Below, piece by piece: positions 7,455 through 14,509 of a stretch of 30,251 nucleotides of DNA (within the stretch, counting starts at the first letter, position 1; every line of letters starts with the position of its first letter). The stretch spans positions 1 to 30,251 of the forward strand of contig DUZD01000005.1 in assembly GCA_013349695.1 (NCBI GenBank). Direction: 5' to 3'. Both the position numbers and the translations under genes were made by a program. The DNA is from Rhodospirillaceae bacterium (GTDB taxonomy: Bacteria > Pseudomonadota > Alphaproteobacteria > Rhodospirillales > 2-02-FULL-58-16). The notes under the pieces are model-generated. The model had not been told where the DNA came from. It was given only the letters and a program-made list of their open reading frames with translations, and made no database searches.

Positions 7455-9578
7455 ATGGCCGAAGCAACACCCGAAGCGACATCGACAACGGAAGCCGACG
7501 CGGACTTCAGCAAAGTCCTGAAGTTCCTGAGCGGCCGTGGCGATATCGCCCTGGCTCTCGGTGTCGTCGCCATTCTGGTGGTTTTGATCTTGCCCTTGCC
7601 GACCTGGCTGATGGACGTCAGCCTGGCCTTTTCGATCACCTTCGCGGTTCTCATCCTGATGACCTCGTTGTTCGTCGTGAAACCGCTTCAATTCAACAGT
7701 TATCCGACGATTCTGTTGCTCGCCACCATGGTCCGGCTGGCTCTGAACATGGCATCGACCCGGCTGATCCTCGCCCATGGCCACGAAGGGACCCAGGCCG
7801 CCGGCAAGGTGATCCAGGCTTTCGGCGGCTTCGTCATGGGCGGCAATTTCGTCATCGGCATTATCGTTTTCGCCATCCTGGTCATCGTCAACTTCATCGT
7901 CATCACCAAGGGTTCGGGGCGCATCGCCGAAGTCTCCGCCCGCTTTACCCTGGACGCCATGCCCGGCAAGCAGATGGCCATCGACGCCGATCTCTCGACC
8001 GGCCTGATCGATGAGAGCGAGGCGCGGGCGCGGCGCAAGGAGCTCGAGGACGAAAGCACCTTTTTCGGGGCCATGGATGGTGCCTCGAAGTTCGTCCGCG
8101 GCGACGCCGTTGCCGGTCTTTTGATCACCTTCATCAACATCGTCGCCGGCATGATCATCGGCGTCGCCCAAATGGATCTGACTTTTGCCCAGGCGGCGGA
8201 CACTTATACCCGGTTGACGGTGGGCGATGGCTTGGTGACGCAGATTCCGGCCCTCGTCGTCTCCACATCGGCCGGCTTGATGGTCACCAAGGCCGGCGTC
8301 GAAGGAGCAACGGATAAGGCGCTGTTCTCACAGCTTGGCGGTCAGCCCAAGGCCATGGGCTTGGTTTCCTTCCTGCTTGCCTCTCTGTCGCTCCTGCCGG
8401 GCATTCCGATGATCCCCTTTTTCTCACTGGCGGTCATCACGGGGGGTATTGCCTGGTATGTGCAGAGGGGTCAAGCACGGCTGGTCGAGGAAAAGCGGCT
8501 GCGCGACGAAGAGGAAGTCGGCGAACCGGCCAAGGTCGCCGAAGAGCCCATCTCAACGGCCTTGCGCATTGACATTCTGCGCTTGGAACTCGGCTATGGC
8601 TTGCTGGCCTTGATCAACAACCCGAAAGAAGGGCAAAAACTGACCGACCAGATCAAGGCCGTGCGCCGCCAGTTGGCCTCCGACATGGGTTTCGTCATGC
8701 CGAGCGTGCGCATCCAGGACAACATGCAGTTGCCGGCCAACTCCTACCTGATCAGGGTCAAGGAGATCGAGGCCGGTGGCGGCGACCTCAGACCCAACAT
8801 GCTTCTTGTCATGGACCCGCGCGGCGAGGACATCACCCTTGCCGGCGAAAAGACCAACGAACCGGCATTCGGCTTGCCGGCCCTGTGGATCGAGGAACCG
8901 AACCGCGAGGAAGCGCTGTTCCGCGGCTACACCGTGGTTGACCCGTCAACGGTAATCACCACCCATCTCACCGAGGTGATCAAGGACAACATGCCGGAAC
9001 TGTTGTCCTACGCTGAAACCCAGAAGCTCCTCGACGAACTGGACAAGGACCAACAAAAACTGATCGGCGACATGATCCCGACGCTCATATCCTTGGGCGG
9101 AGTCCAGCGGATATTGCAGAACCTGTTGGCGGAACGGATTTCCGTCCGCGACCTGCCGACCATCCTGGAGGGCATTTCGGAAGCCTGTGGCCATACCCGC
9201 AACGTCCTCATGATCACCGAGCACGTTCGCACCCGCCTGGCCCGCCAGATCAGCGACATGAACACCTCCGAGGCCGGCTACATTCCACTGATTGCCTTGT
9301 CGCCCGAATGGGAACAGGCTTTCGCCGAATCCCTTATTGGCAAGGGCGACGACAAGCAGCTGTCGATGCCGCCAAGCCGCTTGCAGGAGTTCATCTCAAC
9401 CCTTCGCGGCACTTTCGAACGCCAAGCCATGATGGGGGAAAGTCCCGTGCTGTTGTCCAGTCCGGCGATCCGCCCCTATGTGCGCTCCATCGTTGAGCGC
9501 TTCCGCCCAATGACCATGGTGATGTCGCAAAACGAAGTTCACCCCAAGGTTCGCATCAAGACCGTGGGACAGGTCTAG
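7455..9578 (+). CDS. flhA: Flagellar export gate protein FlhA
   Basis: FlhA is the nonameric export-gate protein of the flagellar type III secretion system. The 707-residue product has an N-terminal region with about eight membrane helices (residues 30-330), the conserved cytoplasmic FHIPEP loop (RIAEVSARFTLDAMPGKQMAIDADLS... DESTFFGAMDGASKFVRGDA), and a C-terminal domain that docks chaperone-substrate complexes (ISVRDLPTILEGI; RYVRSIVERF-like end). The length and all landmarks are standard. The ATG at 7455 lies 23 bases after flbD. In related genomes flhF comes next; here the following gene is flhG. Confidence 0.98.
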   Translation: MAEATPEATSTTEADADFSKVLKFLSGRGDIALALGVVAILVVLILPLPTWLMDVSLAFSITFAVLILMTSLFVVKPLQFNSYPTILLLATMVRLALNMASTRLILAHGHEGTQAAGKVIQAFGGFVMGGNFVIGIIVFAILVIVNFIVITKGSGRIAEVSARFTLDAMPGKQMAIDADLSTGLIDESEARARRKELEDESTFFGAMDGASKFVRGDAVAGLLITFINIVAGMIIGVAQMDLTFAQAADTYTRLTVGDGLVTQIPALVVSTSAGLMVTKAGVEGATDKALFSQLGGQPKAMGLVSFLLASLSLLPGIPMIPFFSLAVITGGIAWYVQRGQARLVEEKRLRDEEEVGEPAKVAEEPISTALRIDILRLELGYGLLALINNPKEGQKLTDQIKAVRRQLASDMGFVMPSVRIQDNMQLPANSYLIRVKEIEAGGGDLRPNMLLVMDPRGEDITLAGEKTNEPAFGLPALWIEEPNREEALFRGYTVVDPSTVITTHLTEVIKDNMPELLSYAETQKLLDELDKDQQKLIGDMIPTLISLGGVQRILQNLLAERISVRDLPTILEGISEACGHTRNVLMITEHVRTRLARQISDMNTSEAGYIPLIALSPEWEQAFAESLIGKGDDKQLSMPPSRLQEFISTLRGTFERQAMMGESPVLLSSPAIRPYVRSIVERFRPMTMVMSQNEVHPKVRIKTVGQV

Positions 9579-9669
9579 CTCTTTAGCCGGTATTGTCCGT
9601 CATGCGCCTCAAGTCTTATTTCGCGCCGCCGATGGCTCGGGCCAAGAACAGCCGTCACCAGGCGGCATC

Positions 9670-10455
9670 ATGACCCCGTCGCCGGCGCCCGCTCGGCGCC
9701 CATCCGCCCGGACCAAGGGAAGGAACATGATCGCCGTCGCCTCCGGCAAAGGCGGCGTTGGCAAGACTTGGCTGGCCATCAGCCTGGCCCACGCGCTGGC
9801 GAAGAGTTCCCTGCGCGTTTTGCTGTTCGACGGCGATCTGGGTTTGGCCAACCTGGACATCCAGTTGGGATTGATGCCCAAACACGACCTGGGCAATGTC
9901 ATCGCCGGTCAACTGACCCTCAATCAGTCGGTCACGTCCTTTGAAGATGGAGGTTTCGACATCATCGCCGGGCGCTCGGGATCGGGGGGGCTCGCGGATC
10001 TCCCCGCCAGCCGCCTGCAAATCCTCGGCGACGATCTGACCCTGATGGCGTCAGGCTACGATAAAGTGATCCTGGATTTGAGCGCCGGCGTCGAGCGTAC
10101 GGTCCGCCAGCTGACCCACAAGGTCGGCACTTGCCTGGTGCTCGCCACCAACGAGCCGACATCCCTTACCGATGCCTATGCCTTCATCAAGATTACCCAT
10201 ATGGAATGTCCCGGCGCCGATATCCGCATCATTGTCAACATGGCCAATTCCATCCGCGAGGGCGAGCGGACGTACAACACCTTGCTTAAAGCCTGTGAAG
10301 GATTCCTCAAAATATCGCCGCCGTTGCTGGGCATTATCCGCCGCGACGACAAAGTGCTCGACGCCATCCGCGCTCAGGCGTCGATCCTGACCCGTTATCC
10401 CAATTGCGAGGCCGCCACCGACGTGGAAACCATCGCCGGAAAAATTAAGGCATAA
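9670..10455 (+). CDS. flhG: MinD-like flagellar number regulator FlhG
   Basis: FlhG (YlxH, FleN) is a MinD-type ATPase that limits flagellar number, usually by acting with the GTPase FlhF. The 261-residue product has the deviant Walker A GKGGVGKT (start VASGKGGVGKTW), the MinD switch region FDGDLGLANLDIQLG, and KVILDLSAG. The usual FlhG N-terminal motif that activates FlhF (DQxxxLR) is not visible: the leader reads PSPAPARRPSARTKGR. This agrees with the lack of flhF beside it. The start is uncertain: ATG 9727 (MIAVASGKGG) has a better ribosome-binding site, GGAAGGAAC, while ATG 9670 gives the short basic leader often seen in relatives. Confidence 0.9.
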   Translation: MTPSPAPARRPSARTKGRNMIAVASGKGGVGKTWLAISLAHALAKSSLRVLLFDGDLGLANLDIQLGLMPKHDLGNVIAGQLTLNQSVTSFEDGGFDIIAGRSGSGGLADLPASRLQILGDDLTLMASGYDKVILDLSAGVERTVRQLTHKVGTCLVLATNEPTSLTDAYAFIKITHMECPGADIRIIVNMANSIREGERTYNTLLKACEGFLKISPPLLGIIRRDDKVLDAIRAQASILTRYPNCEAATDVETIAGKIKA

Positions 10456-10476
10456 TGCAACAGCCCCCGAACAGCC

Positions 10477-12192
10477 ATGACCACCGTTGTTCCACCCCCA
10501 CCGTCAACGCCGCCGCCGCCAATGCCGCCGCCGCCGCCGACGATGACCGTTGTCAACCCGCCTTCATCCCTCGTCCTGGTCAGCCTGGGCTCCATGCTTG
10601 AAGGCAGGGTTGTCGCCGACAACGGCCAGGGACAGTTCCAGCTGCAAACCTCCCATGGCGTTCTAACCGTCAACGCCAACGTCCTTTTGCCCAAGGGCGG
10701 CGCGTTGGTGTTGCAGTTGCTCGGCTTGGCGCCGCGGGTTCAGTTGCAGATTTCGACCATCGACGGCAAACCGCCGCATTTGGCCTTGCAGTCACGGGCC
10801 GGGATCTTCCCTGCCGCCGCCGCCGCCAAGGGAACGGCGGCATCCACCGCCGTACCGGGGCCGGGAAGCGGTGGCGTGTTCCCTGTCAACCTGACCGTCG
10901 GAACCACGGTTGCCGCTACCTTTTTGCGCCCGGCTTCCGGAATTGCCGGCGCCACGGCGGCCGGCCCCCTGGCCGGCGGCAAGAGCGATCAAGTTGCCCC
11001 GGCGGCGGCTTCCGGCGGCGGCAAACAGAGCCAGCGAAGCGGCCTCAAGGCTACCTTGAAAGCCTTGGCGGGAAAGGTTGCCGGCGGCGGCTTCCTCGGC
11101 GGCCGGGTATCGGCCCATGGATCGCCGCCGGCGGGGGCGGAGGCAAGGGCTGGTTCAAAGGGCGCCGCGGCCCAAAACACAGGGTCCCAGCAGGCTCGGG
11201 GCGGCGCCGTGGTTTTGCCCTCCGGCACTCGGGTCAACGTCAGGATCGTTGCCCTGCAACCGGCCTCGCAAACCGCTGTCGGCGCCGCCGCGCCGCCGCC
11301 GGGGGGATCGGCCGTCCTGGCGGCGGGCCAGAGCTTGACCGGCACCGTCACCGGCGCCACCGCCTCGGGCCATCCCATCGTCCTGACCGCGGGCGGAACG
11401 TTGGCGCTCGCCACCCGCGGCCCTTTGCCGGCGGGCAGCAGGGTGACATTCGAGGTGACGGGACAGCCGGTTCCGCCGAAGACTCCCGCCGCCGCAAATT
11501 CGCTTGCCTGGCGCTCGGATTCGATGCTTTCCCGGCAATGGCCGAGCTTAAGCGAAACCCTGGACGTCCTCCAGGAGACCAATCCCGCCGCCGCTCAACA
11601 TTTGATTCATGCCGTCATTCCCCGTCTGGATTCCCAACTTGCGGCAAACATTCTTTTTTTTCTCGCCGCCTTGCGCGGAGGCGACATGCGCGGTTGGCTG
11701 GGGGAGGGGGTCGAGCGGTCGCTTCAACGCGACAGGCCCAACCTGCTGGGCCGGCTCAGGGACGATTTCAGGAAGCTCGGGCGTGGCGGCGAGGAACCGG
11801 CGAAGACGGACTGGCGGGTCATTCCCATACCGCTTTACAACGGCGCCGATATTGAACAGATCCGCCTGTTCACGCGCCGCCACGGCGGCGAGGACCGGGA
11901 CCAGGACAAAGGCCAGGGAGGTATCCGTTTCGTCATCGATCTGAACCTGAGCCGTTTGGGGCGTTTGCAGCTTGACGGCATGGTCCGCGACCATCGCAAG
12001 AACCTCGATCTCATCGTCCGCACCGCCGACGCCCTGCCTTCCGAGGTGCGCGACAACATTCGTCTGATCTTCCAGGAGGCCAACGAAGTCACCGGCATCG
12101 TGGGCGGTATTGCTTTTCAGGCCAAGCCCCCCAACTTCGTCGAGGTTTCGCCCGGCGATGGCGATGAAGACCATCCCGGCCTGATCGCCTAG
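10477..12192 (+). CDS. Proline-rich, FliK-like flagellar hook-length control protein
   Basis: The 571-residue protein opens with a polyproline tract (VVPPPPSTPPPPMPPPPPTM), followed by a beta-rich segment (SLGSMLEGRVVADNGQGQFQLQTSHGVLTVNA) and a long Ala/Gly/Pro-rich linker (about 110-340). The C-terminal domain (WRVIPIPLYNGADIEQIRLF... GIRFVIDLNLSRLGRLQLDGMV) resembles the FliK C-terminal domain, which halts hook growth by acting on FlhB. A disordered N-terminal half plus folded C-terminus is the FliK layout. This is an inference from pattern and location; no flgD or flgE is nearby to support it. The gene follows flhG by 21 bases. The low-complexity DNA gives many false reading frames on the other strand. 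Confidence 0.7.
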   Translation: MTTVVPPPPSTPPPPMPPPPPTMTVVNPPSSLVLVSLGSMLEGRVVADNGQGQFQLQTSHGVLTVNANVLLPKGGALVLQLLGLAPRVQLQISTIDGKPPHLALQSRAGIFPAAAAAKGTAASTAVPGPGSGGVFPVNLTVGTTVAATFLRPASGIAGATAAGPLAGGKSDQVAPAAASGGGKQSQRSGLKATLKALAGKVAGGGFLGGRVSAHGSPPAGAEARAGSKGAAAQNTGSQQARGGAVVLPSGTRVNVRIVALQPASQTAVGAAAPPPGGSAVLAAGQSLTGTVTGATASGHPIVLTAGGTLALATRGPLPAGSRVTFEVTGQPVPPKTPAAANSLAWRSDSMLSRQWPSLSETLDVLQETNPAAAQHLIHAVIPRLDSQLAANILFFLAALRGGDMRGWLGEGVERSLQRDRPNLLGRLRDDFRKLGRGGEEPAKTDWRVIPIPLYNGADIEQIRLFTRRHGGEDRDQDKGQGGIRFVIDLNLSRLGRLQLDGMVRDHRKNLDLIVRTADALPSEVRDNIRLIFQEANEVTGIVGGIAFQAKPPNFVEVSPGDGDEDHPGLIA

Positions 12193-12203
12193 AGCGTGTT
12201 TAT

Positions 12204-12602
12204 ATGGATGTATTGGCCAGACGCGATCTTTTTGTCACCGGGTCCAATCCCGACAGCCGCCGGGATTACGTGGTCACTCTCGGCAGCTCCATCCCGGACC
12301 TGCTCGGCGCCGATAACGCCAAGGTGGTTCTCCGCTATGTTCCCGACAAATTGATTCTCGTCCCTTCCTCCCTTGACGAATACTTGAAGGCGCTTGGCGC
12401 CATGAGCTGGAACAACTTGGAAGGGGTCGCCGTCGCCATCCGCGACGACATCAACAACGAGGTGGTGCCCCGGTGGCTGCAGATTTCCGTTTCGTCGGCG
12501 CCCGACGGAGACAAGAGCGTTGGCCACCATGACATCATGCTGGAGGACCGCCAGCCCAAATGGGACAATGCCGCCTTGCTGTCGCGGTTGCGGAGATATT
12601 AG
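12204..12602 (+). CDS. Small conserved protein at the end of the flagellar operon, function unknown
   Basis: The 132-residue product starts MDVLARRDLFVTGSNPDSRRDYVV and ends AALLSRLRRY. It looks like a soluble mixed alpha/beta protein without signal peptide, membrane helix or recognised motif. It starts 11 bases after the FliK-like gene, on the same strand, so it is probably co-transcribed; that is the only hint of a flagellar link. The ribosome-binding site is weak (GAGCG about eight bases upstream). Its last five codons and stop make up one copy of a 16-base direct repeat whose second copy is at 13535, marking an apparent insertion point for the neighbouring toxin-antitoxin module. Confidence 0.75.
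   Translation: MDVLARRDLFVTGSNPDSRRDYVVTLGSSIPDLLGADNAKVVLRYVPDKLILVPSSLDEYLKALGAMSWNNLEGVAVAIRDDINNEVVPRWLQISVSSAPDGDKSVGHHDIMLEDRQPKWDNAALLSRLRRY
12587..12602 (+). repeat. 16-bp direct repeat, left copy (gene 3' end)
   Basis: The sequence gttgcggagatattag covers the final Leu-Arg-Arg-Tyr-stop of the gene ending at 12602. An exact second copy lies at 13535-13550, in the same orientation. The pair brackets the RelE/XRE module, like the core of an attachment site or a target duplication. Confidence 0.85.
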
Positions 12603-12649
12603 TACAGGTCGGCGTGAGTCCTCCGCCAATGAATCTGCCGTCCGGGAGG

Positions 12650-13174
12650 TCAGACGATGTCGTCCAGATCGACAGCAAGCGCCTTGGCGACGCGGCGCAG
12701 GGTCTTCGTCGAGCCGACTCGGCGGCCGGTCTCGATCTGCGATATGTAGGCGGCCTTGGTCCCGGCCTTCCCGGCCAGGCCCTTCTGCGTCAGCCCCCGG
12801 TATTGGCGGTAGACCTTGATGGGGTTATCGCCGTCGAGCAGCCGACAGGCCAATTCGGCGGGGAAGGATTCCTCGCCGCGCTCCTTGGCGGCATCGTAAG
12901 CGGCGATGGCGGCGGCCTCCTCGGTCATCTCGTCTCGTTCCGGCAGGGGAAGCCGATCGAGGAATTCGAGCGCTTGGTCGAGCATGGCGTCGAAGCCGAT
13001 GATCTCGCCCTTGGGAGCATTTTCCGGCAATGCCTCGCCCGCTCCCTTGCGGGCGAGCAGCACCAGGGCGCTGAATTGCTCGACCGGCAGCAAGGCGTAT
13101 TCGGGCCGGCCCAGGCGGTCGAGGACGATCTGCACGGAGGTTTCGCCGGGCGTTGCGTTCTGGTGTCTGGTCAT
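12650..13174 (-). CDS. XRE-family antitoxin (HigA-like)
   Basis: This is the second gene of a minus-strand toxin-antitoxin operon; its start overlaps the toxin stop by four bases, implying translational coupling. The 174-residue product has a helix-turn-helix of the XRE type at about residues 117-174 (YRQYRGLTQKGLAGKAGTKAAYISQIETGRRVGSTKTLRRVAKAL), which should bind the operon's promoter. The N-terminal 110 residues (LDRLGRPEYALLPVEQFSALVLL...) are not a standard HigA part; they recall a Phd/YefM-like or RelE-neutralising extension, but this is not certain. Toxin-first order and the C-terminal HTH fit the HigBA layout. The target is probably the palindrome at 13453-13469. Confidence 0.85.
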   Translation of the reverse strand: MTRHQNATPGETSVQIVLDRLGRPEYALLPVEQFSALVLLARKGAGEALPENAPKGEIIGFDAMLDQALEFLDRLPLPERDEMTEEAAAIAAYDAAKERGEESFPAELACRLLDGDNPIKVYRQYRGLTQKGLAGKAGTKAAYISQIETGRRVGSTKTLRRVAKALAVDLDDIV

Positions 13175-13443
13175 GGCCGTTTCCTCTTCCGGGTCTTGTA
13201 GGCGCCGCCCCGGGTGTCGATGTCGAGCACATCGAGGGTTTCCCCGTCCATCTCGAAGATCACCCGCCAGTCTCCGACGCGGACCCGGTAACCGGGCCTG
13301 CCCGCCAGCTTGACGGCGCCATGCGTCTGGCCGCTTGGAGCCTCGGCGGTTTCCGCCACCTTGTCGCGGATGGCCCGCGCCGTCTTCGGCTGCATGCGCC
13401 GGAGGAATTTCAGCGGCGTCTTGCGGTAGGTGACGGCCGGCAT
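13171..13443 (-). CDS. RelE/HigB-type toxin
   Basis: The 90-residue basic protein matches the RelE/ParE fold pattern: helical start (YRKTPLKFLRRMQPKTARAIRDKV), then the signature strands (LAGRPGYRVRVGDWRVIFEMDGETLDVLDIDTRGGAY). RelE-type toxins cut mRNA on the ribosome; the Arg residues of GYRVRVGDWRV and the C-terminal Arg/Lys cluster (KTRKRKRP) fit this. ParE-type action on gyrase cannot be excluded. The start is ATG 13443 (a TTG one codon earlier is also in frame). There is almost no Shine-Dalgarno sequence, and the operator palindrome ends about ten bases upstream, so the leader must be very short. Confidence 0.9.
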   Translation of the reverse strand: MPAVTYRKTPLKFLRRMQPKTARAIRDKVAETAEAPSGQTHGAVKLAGRPGYRVRVGDWRVIFEMDGETLDVLDIDTRGGAYKTRKRKRP

Positions 13444-13452
13444 CAATGCATA

Positions 13453-13469
13453 TATAGCAATTTGCTATA
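13453..13469. promoter_or_regulatory. Palindromic operator candidate of the RelE/XRE operon
   Basis: The site reads tatagcaa-t-ttgctata, a perfect 8-1-8 palindrome just upstream of the toxin start codon on the minus strand. The position fits autoregulation by the HTH antitoxin, possibly with the toxin as co-repressor. It overlaps the 12-mer gcatatatagca (13448-13459), also found in the operator of the next TA operon. Confidence 0.7.
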
Positions 13470-13534
13470 GTTGTGGCAAGGTCTGGAGGGATGAGTAAAG
13501 CATATTGTTATATTTCCAGGCATATTCAGGGGGA

Positions 13535-13550
13535 GTTGCGGAGATATTAG
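13535..13550 (+). repeat. 16-bp direct repeat, right copy
   Basis: This is an exact copy of 12587-12602 (gttgcggagatattag), lying just outside the RelE/XRE promoter region and running into the 3' end of the HepT-like gene. Confidence 0.85.
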
Positions 13551-13921
13551 AGCTTTTCATGGTTGGAGGGATTCGACGGCGGTCCCGCGAGTTCCGCCTC
13601 CACGGCCCGTTTCAGGGCCGGCAGCCTGTCGGTCACGGTTATCCATACGGTGGCCCCGTCGAGGCCATGGTATTCGTGTCGGTAAACGTTTCCGGCCGCC
13701 GCCATGGCTTGCCAGCCGATATCCGGGTGGCGGTCCTTTAACTCCTCCGGCAGCCGGCGTGACGCCTCCGAGATGACGAGCAACCCGTATAGGACCGCGT
13801 GGCGGGTCTTCCTGTCGGCCAGAAAAGCGGCTTGGTCCGCCCCTTCGACGAAGCCATCGATAAGGTTGATGTTTTCGAGGATATGATCGAGGTGTTTCGC
13901 GGCCGGGCTATCAGAAGGCAC
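13547..13921 (-). CDS. HepT-like toxin (HEPN, DUF86)
   Basis: The 124-residue helical protein resembles HepT, a HEPN-domain RNase toxin paired with an MNT nucleotidyltransferase antitoxin that AMPylates its tyrosine. The conserved C-terminal motif is seen as GNVYRHEYHGLD. In classical HepT the active site is R-x4-H-x-Y; here the H-x-Y is present but the position five before His is Gly, with an Arg directly before the His instead. This GNxxRHEY form occurs, as I recall, in a separate DUF86 branch. It starts with GTG at 13921, overlapping the end of the antitoxin gene by 11 bases, so the two are coupled. The right 16-bp repeat overlaps its last bases. Confidence 0.85.
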   Translation of the reverse strand: MPSDSPAAKHLDHILENINLIDGFVEGADQAAFLADRKTRHAVLYGLLVISEASRRLPEELKDRHPDIGWQAMAAAGNVYRHEYHGLDGATVWITVTDRLPALKRAVEAELAGPPSNPSNHEKL

Positions 13922-14348
13922 GGATGGCTTCTTCCAGGACCTCGTCCTTCATCTCTTGGCGCAGGAAGCGTTTTCCCACCACGTCGGCGCCCGGGATCAT
14001 CGCGGCTATGTCCTCGCGAATGCCGGCATAGGTGAAAAGGTCGAGCCTGAATTCCGGGTCGAACTCGATCAGGATGTCGATATCGCTGTCCGGTTCGGCC
14101 TCGCCGCGCGCCACCGAGCCGAACACCGCGGCATGGACTATGCCCATTTCCCGCAGCCTTTGGCGCTGTTCGCGGAGCTTCCCCAGCACAGCCGCCAGTT
14201 CCGGCCGCCCGGCCTCCCTCCCCAGCCGGATGAGCTTGCGGATGGCGGCGGCGCGGGTGCCGATGCGGTTGGCGAAGCGGAAGTCCTCGATGAGTTTCAG
14301 GTCGTCCTCGGCGAAGGGGACGATGACGCGCTTGGTCAGGGCCGCCAT
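13911..14348 (-). CDS. RHH-MNT fusion antitoxin (MntA-like)
   Basis: The 145-residue product joins two domains. Residues 1-46 look like a ribbon-helix-helix DNA-binding domain (KRVIVPFAEDDLKLIEDF... GTRAAAIRKLIRLG). Residues about 65-145 are a minimal nucleotidyltransferase with the GSx10DxD motif (GSVARGEAEPDSDIDI) and a typical ending (LEEAIRAF). MntA-type proteins neutralise HepT by transferring AMP to its HEPN tyrosine. The extra DNA-binding domain suggests that this antitoxin also represses its own operon. The start is ATG 14348, where AGGAGG lies seven bases upstream; in-frame starts further up are worse. The antitoxin comes first, toxin second. Confidence 0.88.
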   Translation of the reverse strand: MAALTKRVIVPFAEDDLKLIEDFRFANRIGTRAAAIRKLIRLGREAGRPELAAVLGKLREQRQRLREMGIVHAAVFGSVARGEAEPDSDIDILIEFDPEFRLDLFTYAGIREDIAAMIPGADVVGKRFLRQEMKDEVLEEAIRAF

Positions 14349-14370
14349 GGCGGAGCCTCCTGGAGAAAAC

Positions 14371-14394
14371 GGCATATATAGCATATTATATGCC
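14371..14394. promoter_or_regulatory. Palindromic operator candidate of the MNT/HepT operon
   Basis: Inverted arms ggcatata (14371-14378) and tatatgcc (14387-14394) flank an AT-rich 8-base centre, 22 bases upstream of the antitoxin ATG. A paired 8-bp site fits binding by ribbon-helix-helix dimers. The AT-rich stretch probably also contains the -10 element. Confidence 0.7.
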
Positions 14395-14509
14395 TAATAC
14401 TAAAACCGCAACCGCCGCCGCCCCGTTACCGGGATGTGCGAGTTATGGTATGAATGACGGCTTGATGGCTTAGCGCTGGTTTTGGGGGGCGTCTGAAAGG
14501 GGAAGGTGG

